Assembly: GCA_030077755.1 (NCBI GenBank)
Contig: JAQJZZ010000011.1
Span: 2,852,001-2,916,000 of the forward strand
Source of the DNA: Filosporella fistucella
Lineage: Eukaryota > Ascomycota > Leotiomycetes > Helotiales
Direction: 5' to 3'
DNA: 64,000 nucleotides
Shown: in pieces, positions 54,308 through 64,000 of the stretch
How the letters are laid out: every line of letters starts with the position of its first letter
Numbering within the stretch: the first letter of the stretch is position 1
Position numbers and translations under genes: made by a program
The notes under the pieces: model-generated
Told to the model about the DNA's origin: nothing
What the model saw: the letters and a program-made list of their open reading frames with translations, nothing else
Databases searched by the model: none

Positions 54308-56404
54308 ATGGCAGCAACTCTGCAAAATATGGAGAAACATGTTGTGGAAAGTGGGCGCACGAGTGGGGAGTCATTCAAATTTTTGAAAACCCCACGACCG
54401 GATTCGAAGGATGAGATCATTACTAGTCAGGGCGATGAGCCAGCTGCGGAGCAAGACATACATTATATCACTGGCTGGAAACTTTTTGCTGCCACCGGTA
54501 TAGTGGGGCTGGCGTCATTTATCATGTTACTTGATACAGCCATCATTGTAACGGTAAGAATGGCAATGTTCTATCCTCGAGATATGCTGAATCTTTAGGC
54601 AATACCCCGCATAACAAGTGACTTCCACTCACTGCCAGATGTAGGATGGTATGGCAGTGCGTATCTATTGGCAAGGTGCGCTAACTTTATGATTTCTTTG
54701 GCATAAATTACTGATACTTACTAGCTCTTCTCTGCAACCCATGACAGGAAAATTATATCAAAGATTCAGCTACAAGGTAAGACAACACCTCGCAGATCCT
54801 AGGGCTCAACTAACAATCTGAATCATAGTACACCTACCTAATCTTTATTGGTATCTTCGAAATCGGTTCCTTGATATGCGGCGTTGCAAATTCTTCGAAC
54901 ATGTTCATTGTCGGACGTGCGATTGCTGGAATGGGTGGATCCGGTCTGATGAATGGCGGCTTGACCATTTTGTCGGCTTGCGCGCCCATAGAGAAGAGAG
55001 CTAGTGGGTACTCGCCTCCAATATAGCCATTGCAGCACTAATATCATATTTCAGCTTACCTTGGATTTATCATGGGCGGTATGTTCAATTCAACTCCACG
55101 ACTGGTGCGGACTAACTTCCTCAGTGGCGCAACTCGGCATCCTCTTCGGACCTCTTCTCGGCGGCGCGCTTACTGAATATACAACATGGCGATGGTGTAT
55201 GTCCTTCAAGTCTTATTTCGAATTGTCTGACAAATTTCAAGGTTTCTACATCAATCTTCCCATTGGTGCAATCATCGCTTCAGCACTTGCCTTCATACCC
55301 ATTCCCGACCACAAGAAATCGACCACTCACTCATCAATCAAAGAAACACTGCAATCTCTCGATATATTTGGATTTCTATTATTTGCTCCAACGATGGTCA
55401 TGTTTCTTCTTGCACTCGAATGGGGCGGAGTATCGCATGCGTGGAATAGCTCCATAATCATCGGTCTCTTCTGTGGTGCAGCAGTAAATTTCTTGATATT
55501 CTTGGCATGGGAATATCGAAAGGGTGATGATGCAATGATACCCCTTCCTATGATCAAGCAACGAGTTGTATACTCTTCTTGTCTCACGATTTTCTTTTTC
55601 GCTGGTAGCCTAATGATCATATCATACTACCTGGCTATCTACTTCCAGGCAGTGCGGGGATATAGTCCGACAATAAGCGGAGTCTACGCTCTACCAAATA
55701 TACTTCCCACCATGTTTTTCGCTGTCATTGGTGGCATCATGAGTAGGTCTCCCTCATTTACAGTATGGAGCCAAAAAGAAACTCATCAATTATCACAGTT
55801 CAGCGAATCGGCTACTACCTCCCTTTCAGCGTTATCAGCGGCACCCTGCAAGCCCTAGGTATCGGGTTAATGTCCACCTACACTCCAACAACGATTGTTG
55901 CAAACTGGGTCGGTTTCCAATTTCTCTGTGGTGTCGGTCGTGGTCTGGGAATGCAAATTGTACGTCCATCTTCTTTTTCCATTCTTTCTTCTCTGCTCCA
56001 ATATATCTTCTAATACAAGCCAGCCCATCGTGGCCGTAGGCAACCACCTCCCCCAATCTCAGAACGCCGTCGGGATAGCCATTCTTGTCTTTGCCCAATC
56101 ATTCGGAGGTTCTATCTGGCTTGCTATCGCATCCACGACTTTCAGTTCTAGTTTGGTTGATGCATTGAAAAAATATGCGCCAACTGTAAGTCCACTTGTG
56201 GTGCAGACAGCAGGTGCGACTCGCTTCAGGGCTATTGTTGGGGAGGAACAGGTGCCAAATGTGGTGAAGGCCTATAATGAGGCGATCAATAAGGTATTCT
56301 ATATAGCGGCGGGGTGTGCGGCTGTATATACAGTTACAAGTTTGGGGATGGGGTGGAAGAGCGTGAAGAAGGTTAAGAAGGTTAAGGTGGAGGTTGAAAA
56401 TTAA
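54308..56404 (+). CDS. MFS multidrug/toxin exporter, DHA2 (14-TM) type, 562 aa
   Basis: Nine exons: 54308-54553, 54599-54675, 54725-54776, 54829-55003, 55055-55078, 55125-55196, 55242-55742, 55799-55959 and 56024-56404 (1689 nt, all phases close). Exon 5 is a 24-nt microexon. After a cytosolic N-terminus of about 60 residues comes the DHA motif [21 protein letters not shown]. Then come [40 protein letters not shown] (motif C-like in TM5), [24 protein letters not shown], and [16 protein letters not shown], typical of this subfamily. The Lys-rich tail ([12 protein letters not shown]) is cytosolic. It exports small hydrophobic compounds by proton antiport in relatives; the substrate is unknown. 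It sits just after a Zn2Cys6 regulator. Confidence 0.88.
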
Positions 56405-56586
56405 GATGAGAGAGGATGGGTTGCAGGACATGTATTGTTGTTTTAGGTATTCTCTACTTTGGCTTCTTTTCAATTTGTATAAATATAGATAGGAAACGAT
56501 AGACTTCAGGCTTCAAACTATAGAGGTATCATGAAATGATGCTACATTTGGACGCAGACTAACCGCTGCATTCCGCAAAGACCACC

Positions 56587-57260
56587 ATGTCGATTCTGAA
56601 TGAAAACAACACAAACAGAGAGTCCCCCTCTCTGGCTCCTTGTCGTCTTCAAAACAGAACCACAAACTACTTCCCAAATCACCATCAAATCAATAAAAAG
56701 CGTTGGTACCAAGAACAAGAAGCGAATGGGCAATTTGTCATTGAGAATGAGGAGGGACAGAGAGTACTCGTACCCTTTCGGAGGCATTGAATAACTAGGA
56801 ATTAATATGCTAATAGGCTGGTGTCCCCGTGGCCTCTTTCGCCCCTGCCGGTGGAGCTGCTGCTGGTGTTCACGCATCAGCATTGACTGTATCGCTGTTG
56901 CAATTCGCTCTGACGCCCGATGCATCCTCCCATCTCAAGCATTTGGCCTTAATGTCTCTACAAAGACACGTTGAAACTGCTCCTGGAAATCATTGTGACC
57001 AATTGGCTATACTTCCCTGCAGACGCTCCTACATAGAGGCTGCAATTGCCTACTGTGTACGTGAGGTTTTGTCAGGCAACGAGGCATGTCAAAAATCTCA
57101 GACTGACCAGATACGACGGTTCAATGCATGCGTTGTGGTAGCTGGGGAGATGAACGGTGCTTGCTGTAATCATTGGTATTACAGTAGAGGCAATCAATGT
57201 GATTTGGGTATGTTATCAAATTGGGTGACTCGACTATCAGATCAAATGAAAAAAGCATAG
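56587..57260 (+). CDS. hypothetical Cys-rich protein, DUF3716-like, 208 aa
   Basis: Two exons: 56587-56769 and 56817-57260 (627 nt, 208 aa). The donor at 56770 (GTACCC) is weak; GTACTC 6 bp earlier also keeps frame. Exon 1 is polar and basic (RTTNYFPNHHQINKKRWYQ). Exon 2 starts with a small-residue segment (VPVASFAPAGGAAAGVHASA) and ends in a Cys-rich block: FNACVVVAGEMNGACCNHWYY, then QCDL. That spacing resembles the DUF3716 module common in plant-associated Leotiomycetes and Sordariomycetes, normally of unknown function. The match is by eye, so it is tentative. No signal peptide. Confidence 0.45.
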
Positions 57261-57480
57261 TCAATTGAGACGTCAATCATTTCTTCGCTCTTTTAGCATG
57301 TCCTTTAGCAATGACAATAAACGGATATTGAATTTGGATCTTTAGCCACAATCAGTGATGGGATTTCAGGGCAATGGAATTGCTTCTTTAGAATCAATCA
57401 TGGACATTGACTTCTCTTGATACTTTACTGATATGCAGAAATTATCAGCCTATTAGCATAAGCTCACAAAGAAATGTCTT

Positions 57481-58600
57481 GTGTTTCATTCAATCAACCC
57501 TAAGCCTCCGCCACAACCACCTCCATCTCCACCTTCTCCCGCTCCTCCTCCATGTCACCCACCTTCACTATGGCCTCCTCCACTCCCTGCACTATTTTGT
57601 CCTCCTCTGCCTCAACCGCTGTCACATCCTCAATTTCCACCTTCTTCTGAATGTCCGCCGGAATAGCCTCCTGTATGGCTCGAATAGCCTCCAACATCTG
57701 TCGTGGATGGATGCCCTCCAATGGTGCTAACATGGTAGCTGTTCTCGACTTGAGAATCAGTAGGTGCAGTTTTATGATGGCTTTTGTGTAGTTGGGAGTC
57801 ATTGTTGCACATGAGAGCTCAACTTTGCATCACAGTCTATGTATGCCGAGTTGAGAACATGCTCCCTTTCGCTTTTTGGATGTCCCGTTTCAAACTTTTG
57901 CATCTTTAGTAGCATATCTCGATAGCTTGGTTGGCTCTTCTTGCATATTTTTCGCGTTGCTGTATCTCATTCATCAGGTGTCGTTTCCTCTGGTCCAGTG
58001 TTGTCGTTTCAGCTCTTATTCCTACAATGCCCGATGTTTCTTACTGGAGTACCAGTTGTCTCCTGCAAAGGAGAAGCTTGGACGAACTGCTGAGTTTGGA
58101 TATCTGCCTCTTTCGTGTTTATGTGCTGTAACTCTGCTTTACTTGGAAAAGAAGATTCGTTGATCTTGTCAATTTGAAGTTGTATCTGCACCGCAATTTT
58201 CTGGTTTTCATCATGGATGGCCGATAGCTCTCCACACTTTCTAAGCACAGTTGTAACTTCATTCAGGTCTGACTCGAGGTACCCTTCTCCATAATTGAGA
58301 GCCCATAGTTTCTCGGCATTTAGAAGACCGTTCGCCAGACAGTCGTCACTAATTTTATCACCATGATTGATAAATCACCTAGCATTTTTCCTTGCAGAAA
58401 GAATGGTAAGATGCTGGGGAGAGTTGATGTATATGCCAAATCAAATCCACGTCCAAAGTCGGCACCAGCATTCTCTCCTCCTCCGGTTTCGATGGATAAC
58501 GATTATGCAGTTGCCAAAAAGTGTTGTTGGTGTGTCTTCCATTCTCATCAGTCGAATAAATTTGACATATCTTCATGTGCTCGAGAGATCTTTGATTCAT
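57481..58600 (-). pseudogene. decayed glycine-rich-domain (DUF1399/GRDP-like) gene
   Basis: Minus strand. From about 58600 a frame reads TDENGRHTNNTFWQLHN, then the family hallmark MLVPTLDVDLIWHIHQLSPASYHSFC (about 58480-58400). It then hits a stop after KEKC. A +1/+2-shifted frame picks up FINHGDKISDDCLANG and NAEKLWALNYGEGYLE, followed by a coiled segment ending at 58009. The tail (57800-57490) is a glycine-rich stretch with HST, GGYSSHTGGYSGG and GGGHSEGG blocks, interrupted by three TGA stops. Active relatives have an intact Gly-rich C-terminus with no stops. Order and content match a DUF1399-type protein, so this is a dead copy. Confidence 0.6.
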
Positions 58601-58933
58601 AAGTAACTCTCATTGTACAATCAAGTACTGTCAAATGCCGACAGGGGCTCCGAAACTTTCAGGATCGGTATTGGAGTGTATCATTGCAGCAATACAATTA
58701 CGTAAAAGTAGTACAAGTTTTGAAGCATTATGAATATTTGATAGAGTGCAAAACCGCCTTATCGTGTACATTTCATCGTACTTGACACTGGATTTGTAAA
58801 CTTATACCAGTGGGCTTGTTACACATCTTTACTGATACTTACAATATCTGTGCCACAAATAATGCCATTGCCGGCGCTTTCTAATCAAAATTCAAAACAA
58901 TGCCTATCCCCAATTTTCATATCAACCCCCCCC
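58601..58933. other. spacer, no gene
   Basis: 333 bp, AT-rich, nothing supported. Confidence 0.5.
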
Positions 58934-60121
58934 TCAAACTCCACTTCCACTTCTTTCGCCAGCCTCCGCATTCTCTCGCCTCTCCCTGTCTTCTCTCTCG
59001 GTCACCAAACTCTCTAGTTTAGCTAGTTCCAATAGTTCTTCGAAAGACAAGGACCGTCGCCTTTGCAACTCCTGTAGTTCATTGATTTGCACCTTGATTT
59101 GCTCTTGAATATCCCCTGCAGTGCCACTGCCGCTTGCCTGACCAACCCCTGCACTCTCTCGCCGCTGCTTTTCTTCTATTTCTCTTCTCTCCTCTTTCTC
59201 CCGGTTCTCTTTTCTCGCTGTGTCCAGGCTCTCTTGTGCAACTACTTCCATCTCCTCTTCGAGGGACAAAAGCCCTTTCCTTCTCAATTCTTGACGCTGG
59301 TTAAACTGTATCCCTTTCCTTCTCAATTCTTGACGCTGGTTAAACTGTATCCTCTTCTGGTCGAGAGCTCCTTTCAGTATACGAAGATGTAATCTATTAG
59401 GGTCGTCATCGGGAGGAGGAATCTCGCAGGTGCTTATGTCTGTTTCCAATGCTCGAATATATTCTTCCAATCCCTCTATGTCCTTTGGTATCTTAAATGA
59501 CTCTACTGCCCCAGGATTAGTTGCCGTTCGGCAATTGGCTGAGTCTAGTGTATTACACTGAGATGAACCGTCGTCTTCGATACTTCTCTTCGAATCTAAT
59601 CCCTTCTCTTTCGCGTCTGGGATCTCAGTGTCGTCAGAGTGCCCAGACGAAGATTGTTCATCCTCTGGTTTCTCACTACTGGGAGTTGAGCCGCTAACAA
59701 AAGTAGTTCCAGTGGTGGCTTCAGATTGATCTGTCTTTTTCTCTCCATGTACGCCTTCCACTGACTGAGCAATTCCATACCACAACTCATTATAGAGAAA
59801 GTCAAGGCCTGACTGAATATCTTCATCATTCATCGTCTCAGCCGCGAGAGTCAATCTTCGCCTGAAACGCTCAACTTGCTCGGTGATATCATCAGTAGTC
59901 ATCCTCTCATATTGAGGCACGGTAAGATCTATCAAAGGCATCCCTTCGGCGTGGGAATGATCTCGAGATGAAGCATCTTGTGTTGAAGAGAGAACCTTAG
60001 GAGCCCTGTTTTCGGGGGATTTGCAAGGGCCATCAGGTTGACTTGTGCCCTTGCTGTCTCCTGAGTCGCAAGTATCTTTCTGGTTGACAGGCTTAGTTCT
60101 ATGAGGAAGATTTTGTTCCAT
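58934..60121 (-). CDS. hypothetical acidic/coiled-coil protein, 395 aa
   Basis: A single-exon minus-strand gene starting at MEQNLPHRTK, with a TATATATATA box at 60186-60195, 65-74 bp upstream. Residues 1-70 are polar and disordered. A short folded-looking block follows (YERMTTDDITEQVERFRRRLTLAAE), then a Ser/Asp/Glu-rich stretch with DKK-like sites. The last half is strongly helical: KIPKDIEGLEEYIRALETDI, a 13-residue unit IQFNQRQELRRKG present twice in tandem, then EEEMEVVAQESLDTARKE and repeated LQELQRRRSLSFEELLELAKLE modules. It looks like an alpha-helical or coiled-coil protein of unknown role. No membrane or signal sequence. Family not recognised. Confidence 0.65.
   Translation of the reverse strand: MEQNLPHRTKPVNQKDTCDSGDSKGTSQPDGPCKSPENRAPKVLSSTQDASSRDHSHAEGMPLIDLTVPQYERMTTDDITEQVERFRRRLTLAAETMNDEDIQSGLDFLYNELWYGIAQSVEGVHGEKKTDQSEATTGTTFVSGSTPSSEKPEDEQSSSGHSDDTEIPDAKEKGLDSKRSIEDDGSSQCNTLDSANCRTATNPGAVESFKIPKDIEGLEEYIRALETDISTCEIPPPDDDPNRLHLRILKGALDQKRIQFNQRQELRRKGIQFNQRQELRRKGLLSLEEEMEVVAQESLDTARKENREKEERREIEEKQRRESAGVGQASGSGTAGDIQEQIKVQINELQELQRRRSLSFEELLELAKLESLVTEREDRERRENAEAGERSGSGV
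59273..59350 (-). repeat. 39-bp perfect tandem duplication inside the coiled-coil gene
   Basis: Two identical 39-bp units (59273-59311 and 59312-59350) encode one extra 13-residue copy in frame. No differences between units, so the duplication is recent. Confidence 0.9.
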
Positions 60122-60240
60122 GTTGAAGCTGGATGGAGATCAAAATTTGAGTGTTGAAAATTGAAGATTGGAGGAAGGTAGTCAGTATATATATACCACT
60201 ATCGTTACCACACTTCAAGAGAAAGCGGAATGAAAGAAGT

Positions 60241-60722
60241 ATGTGCACGAAAACAAGCATTGCCAGAATGAGCTATCGATTACTATTCTTTGACACTCCT
60301 GCAGATCATGTTGTATTGAATGTTGAAGCTCCTTTGAGCTACTATAACGCTGGCAGTGTGCAGACTATGAGCAATACATGTGAAAATTCAAAAAAGAGCT
60401 CTGGAGTACGTTTCGATGCATCTCATTGTTATGATAGAAGGTGTGAAACGTGCCTCTTCTTGACGAAATCGTGAGTCAATACTTTCGTCATAAAGAGACT
60501 AACACACGCAGGTGTGTGTCATTGAAAGAGCTGGAAATTGCGAAAAAATCAGACCGAACAGACCAAAGTAGAAATATAAGAGCTGCCAACGTAAGAATAG
60601 AGGCATATAGAAGGTTTCTTGAACCTTTCTTGAAACCGCGATTGTACAGTTCGTCTTCCCAACTAAGCTGCCTTGCAATCACTTCGGCCGGGTCGATGAA
60701 GGACAGAATATTGTCAGTCTAG
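60241..60722 (+). CDS. small hypothetical protein, 146 aa (two exons)
   Basis: Exons 60241-60470 and 60512-60722 (441 nt, 146 aa). The intron is short (41 bp) but has a good GTGAGT donor, a GACTAAC branch and a CGCAG acceptor, and the phases close. Exon 1 carries a Cys cluster (SHCYDRRCETCLF); exon 2 is basic and helical (KELEIAKKSDRTDQSRN). No known domain and no signal peptide. Confidence 0.4.
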
Positions 60723-61251
60723 GAGAGGATTTCAGGACTCTAGAAGCGAAATGCTCACGAAAGAGCCGTTACCTTCGGCTAAGTGATATATCCTCTCCAA
60801 GCACTCTAGCTGAGGTAGTCGATACGTACGGCCCGTCTGCTTGACCTTCGGCCCCTTTCCCAAGCGAGGCGGGGCACATCACCACCATGGTCTCAATTAC
60901 AATAAAACCCTCATGAATCATGGCCCTTCTCATATCGGTGACCATTTCGTCATCTCTTCAGTTCCGCAATTCAGATTCAGAGTTTTAAAGTGAAGTTATT
61001 CGCACCTTCCCATTACCTAACCACCACTCTAGCGTCGGCACTCACCATCAAAACACAGCCACAACCCCATATTTCCAGCCCACCACACCCCAAAAATAGC
61101 ACCCATCAGCCCAGTCCAGCGGTTCACAGGGGCTCAGCTGAATGCCAAAGGTGAAACATACGCGTACGCGCAGGGATAACAAAAAGAAATATATCGCGAC
61201 AGTTCCCCCTCAAATTCTGACACCTTTCTCTCCTGCACGAAAATATTCAAA
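60723..61251. other. intergenic
   Basis: 529 bp with no supported ORF. The last 70 bp before the next gene form its leader. Confidence 0.5.
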
Positions 61252-62228
61252 ATGGCGCCTCTAATACTCCCCGAACATATCTCGAAAACTCTACTTCAGA
61301 ATGCGCGACGAGCTGTATTGTCTGCAGGCCCTGAAATCGCAAGGCTGGGCGCGAGGAACCTGGTGGTGAGGAGGGGATTGAGTGTTAATCATACACAGGG
61401 TGTTACGTTGGGGATTATTGGGGTGTATGTCGTTGTCATTGCGCTGCTATGGAATATTCCTTATGTGCGCTGGTCGCTATGGCCTTTTAAGGTACGATAT
61501 TACGAATTCGCATTCCCGTTTTCTCCAGCCTTGTCGCAAATCCTAACCTTGAATACATAGATGCTAGTAATAGCGTTCCACGAGTTCGGCCACGCGATCA
61601 CAGCCTGTTGTACAGGTGGCAGAGTCAAGTCTATCTCCCTGGACCCGAGGGAAGGAGGGGTTACACATATGTCGGGGGGCATCAGTGCTATCACACTCCC
61701 AGCTGGGTATCTTGGATCGTCGCTCATCGGTGCTCTGCTCATCTTCTGCGGCTTCAATATCGTGGCTAGCAAAATTGCGAGTTTTGTACTAGGTTTATGC
61801 TTCTTGCTTACGCTTTGGTGGGCAAGGAAAGATTGGTTGACTATTGTGACGATTCTGCTGGCTGTGGGACTTTTGGTTGCGTGCTGGTTTATCAAGCATG
61901 CGGAGCCGTTGAGATTCGTGGTATTGTTTATTGGTGTTATGTCTGCTCTTTACAGTGTGTGGGATATTGTAAGCTCTTTCTTCCCTTCTCACACAGAAAC
62001 GTATGTGCTAATAATAGACAGTGCGACGATCTTATCCTTCGCAAAGTCAATACTTCCGATGCGAGCGTTTTCGCACAGAGATATGGTGGATCATCGCAAT
62101 GCTGGGGAGTCATTTGGTCTTTTATTTCGGTGATTTTTATGGTCTGCGGTATTATTGCTGGGATTGCGGCGTTTCCTGAATCGTTCAGCGAGCAGGAAGA
62201 TGATTCGAAGAAGTTCATTCCTACTTAA
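61252..62228 (+). CDS. M50B-like membrane peptidase family protein, 284 aa
   Basis: Three exons: 61252-61491, 61561-61968 and 62022-62228 (855 nt, 284 aa), all in phase 0. A basic N-terminus precedes the first membrane segment (VTLGIIGVYVVVIALLW). Intron 1 ends just before MLVIAFHEFGHAITACCTGG, containing HEFGH (residues 87-91), the HExxH zinc motif of site-2-type/M50 proteases. Next come a conserved GGVTHMSGG region, LGSSLIGALLIFCGF, further TMs (FVLGLCFLLTLWW, IVTILLAVGLLVACW) and FVVLFIGVMSALYSVWDI. Exon 3 has CDDLILRKVNTSDA, where the Asp could be a third zinc ligand, and ends with a last TM (VIFMVCGIIAGIAAF). It is homologous in layout to fungal M50B-like proteins of unknown substrate. 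Probably a Golgi or ER membrane protein. Confidence 0.83.
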
Positions 62229-62567
62229 GGAAACGTATTGCTTCAGTGATTAAGATATCTCGGGGAATGGAAAATCGATCATGACACGATATTTGATGAG
62301 TAATGAGGAAAGGGCGTGAGTTGAGGCAAGATTGGAGGGAAGCGCTGAGGAAAAGGTCCATTGGGGTCTGTTGTCAAGCGTTTGAATTTACGATACCCAG
62401 GAACACTATAATGAGCGATGAGTTATAGCTTCACAATCAAAATATTACGAAAGGAATCTGCGAACGTTGTTGACGAATATTCATAACTCATTATGTTACT
62501 ATTATTAAGTTTCCCATTCCATCCCAGGTACTCCCGCTAAATTGCTACCCAAAATCGCAGATCCGAC
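62229..62567. other. convergent intergenic region
   Basis: 339 bp, no gene supported. Confidence 0.5.
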
Positions 62568-63952
62568 TTATCCTGGCGTGACAGTTGTTGAGCTGACTTG
62601 TGGCCCAGGAACCAAAACATTATTAATATAGCTCCTGACTGTGGCCTGCGTGTATGTCGGAATATTCCTCGAATTGAAAGAATAAGTCACCTTCCCGTTC
62701 GAAACCACACCTCTCGTCATTGGTCTCTCTGTTCCTCCCGCCACAGGGCCGAAAATGATGCGCATGCTGGCAGTACTATCAATGAGCTCTGTTCTTACAC
62801 TCGCAGTAGCAGTGCCGCTCTGTTTGGTGGACCACGTCAAGCTGTCAATGATCGGATGATCGAACGAAGTTGAAGAGCGATCGGCTGTCACAACTACAGT
62901 GTCGTTGCTCTTTTGACCTGAAGGGATATGTGTGATAACCACTCGGAATTCTCGTTGTGCTGAGGCACCTACTGCCACGACTGGCGCAGCGAAGGAAGTA
63001 GATGGATTTGTAGTACTGGAAAGCGCCACCGTTGGTCCAGCGATTTGAGTCCAGGCGAAAGAGAGATCTGAAGCTGGGACACCGGAGATTGATTGTGTTG
63101 CTGCAAGCGAAACAAAGACGCCGCTGAGGACAGTCTGGTCGGTTCCTGCGTTGGCTTGGATGGACACCGGTGGTGCAGTTGCGGACGTTGTTGGAGCTGA
63201 TGATGTGGATGTTGATGTAACGGGATCAGGACAGACTGCAACGTCTGGAGCGGGAGCAGTGGCTCCTGGCCAGGGGTTGAGTTGCTGGAATATCTTTCCG
63301 TTGATAGGTCCAAATCCGTTCTTCAAAGGACCAATGTTGCTAAAGTCCATTGGAGGTGGTGCACCGCCTGGAACAACAAGTTCGGGGAAGATCCACTCGG
63401 TCACGGGTTGCACGTATTGTCCTGCCCTGATGCCATCTTGAGTTGTGACTATGTTGTCTCCGATCCTGATGCGGTAGTTCCGTGTATAGAGTCCGACATT
63501 GGTTCCTCGTTGAATTCTAACCTCCCACTTATTACGTGCGCTCGCAACAACGTTAGTCGTGGTAAGAAGTCTATCGCTCTCTTCTCCAGTACATGGATCT
63601 TGGTCGATAGCCCAGATGGTGATTGGCAGATCAGAACGAGAGGCAAGGCCTACGAACTTTGAAATGTCAGCTAGATCCGTGGCTTTGAGTTTGCAATACT
63701 TACTCTGTGACGGGCTTGTTCTACTAGAGCACTGTTATCCGATACACCAATCAGTGCATCTTCAACTCTGACGAAGCCGGGCTGGCTCCCACTTGTTGTA
63801 ATATCGATGTTGACTACCATGCCATAGCAGATCGTTTCACCACCAAATTGAACACCGGAGTATTCGATATAATCTCCAACGCGAATAGGAACCATCTGCG
63901 TAGCATTCGGGACATTGCTTTTGTGGTCAGCTTTACCTCGATAAAAACACAT
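62568..63952 (-). CDS. 3' part of a fungal putative surface protein with PKD/Ig-like domain (truncated by window edge)
   Basis: Minus strand. The 5' part lies beyond the right edge of the window. An exon of at least 63952-63704 is followed by a GTAAGT intron and the exon 63656-62568 (1089 nt) to the stop. The readable part runs ADHKSNVPNATQMVPIRVGD, VRVEDALIGVSDNSA, FVGLASRSDLPITIWAID-QDPCTG and GQYVQPVTEWIFPE. A linker with Pro/Ala/Ser/Thr follows, then an Ig-like domain (NAGTDQTVLSGVFVSLAA, FAWTQIAGPTVALSS, the PKD/K319-type pattern) and a C-terminal strand-rich part. The first block is familiar from large secreted or wall-associated fungal proteins without a solved role. Start, signal peptide and full length cannot be seen. 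Confidence 0.6.
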
Positions 63953-64000
63953 TCCCGAAACTCACAAGCTTGTACCCGCCAGTCTGTTTGAATCGGGGCA

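Overview
This window is genomic DNA from a filamentous ascomycete (Pezizomycotina). The genes carry short introns of roughly 45-70 bases with GT-AG ends and CTAAC-type branch points. There are three Zn2Cys6 regulators, several major facilitator (MFS) transporters, Gfo/Idh/MocA and NmrA-like oxidoreductases, an EthD protein, and a glycine-rich-domain (DUF1399-like) relic. Small BTB/POZ proteins in number suggest Leotiomycetes, but I cannot prove the class from sequence alone. All multi-exon models were built by hand from splice signals and reading-frame closure; none is confirmed by transcripts.

Layout. 0-4.2 kb: a small Cys-rich protein, a three-exon Meh1/Ego1 (LAMTOR1) homologue that anchors the EGO/Ragulator complex to the vacuole, and a secreted His/Gly-repeat protein. 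4.4-10.3 kb: five BTB/POZ paralogues, one with a clean complete model, one with an unclear start and three decayed. 10.6-23.0 kb: a carbohydrate-type cluster of alpha/beta hydrolase, sugar transporter, Gfo/Idh/MocA oxidoreductase, Zn2Cys6 regulator, second sugar transporter and second Gfo/Idh/MocA oxidoreductase. A 13-base CGG-N7-CGG-type motif recurs in two of its promoters. 23.1-24.0 kb: a decayed Ty1/copia fragment.

24.8-33.2 kb: aldo/keto reductase, EthD-domain protein, secreted NTF2/SnoaL-like protein, short-chain dehydrogenase and a second Zn2Cys6 regulator. This set looks like tailoring or aromatic-catabolism genes without a core synthase. 33.5-38.1 kb is gene-poor and holds STAND/NACHT scraps. 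38.1-44.9 kb: a single-pass membrane protein with a long cytoplasmic tail, an NmrA-like NAD(P)-binding protein with an apparent GC-AG intron, and a monocarboxylate-transporter-type MFS protein.

45-64 kb: an unidentified, possibly decayed locus, a small hypothetical gene, a tandem pair of GNWPLP-motif paralogues (second copy broken), a third Zn2Cys6 regulator next to a 14-TM-type MFS exporter, a Cys-rich hypothetical, a decayed DUF1399 gene, a coiled-coil protein with a 39-bp in-frame tandem repeat, a small two-exon hypothetical, an M50B-like HEFGH membrane protein, and the 3' part of a large putative surface protein that runs off the right edge.

Working together: the 10.6-23 kb cluster is the best candidate for an undescribed coordinated system. 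It combines uptake (two transporters), oxidation (two NAD(P)-dependent sugar-type dehydrogenases), hydrolysis (esterase or lactonase), a local Zn2Cys6 regulator and shared CGG-type promoter elements. The BTB block and the GNWPLP pair are fast-turnover families where duplication and decay are visible side by side.
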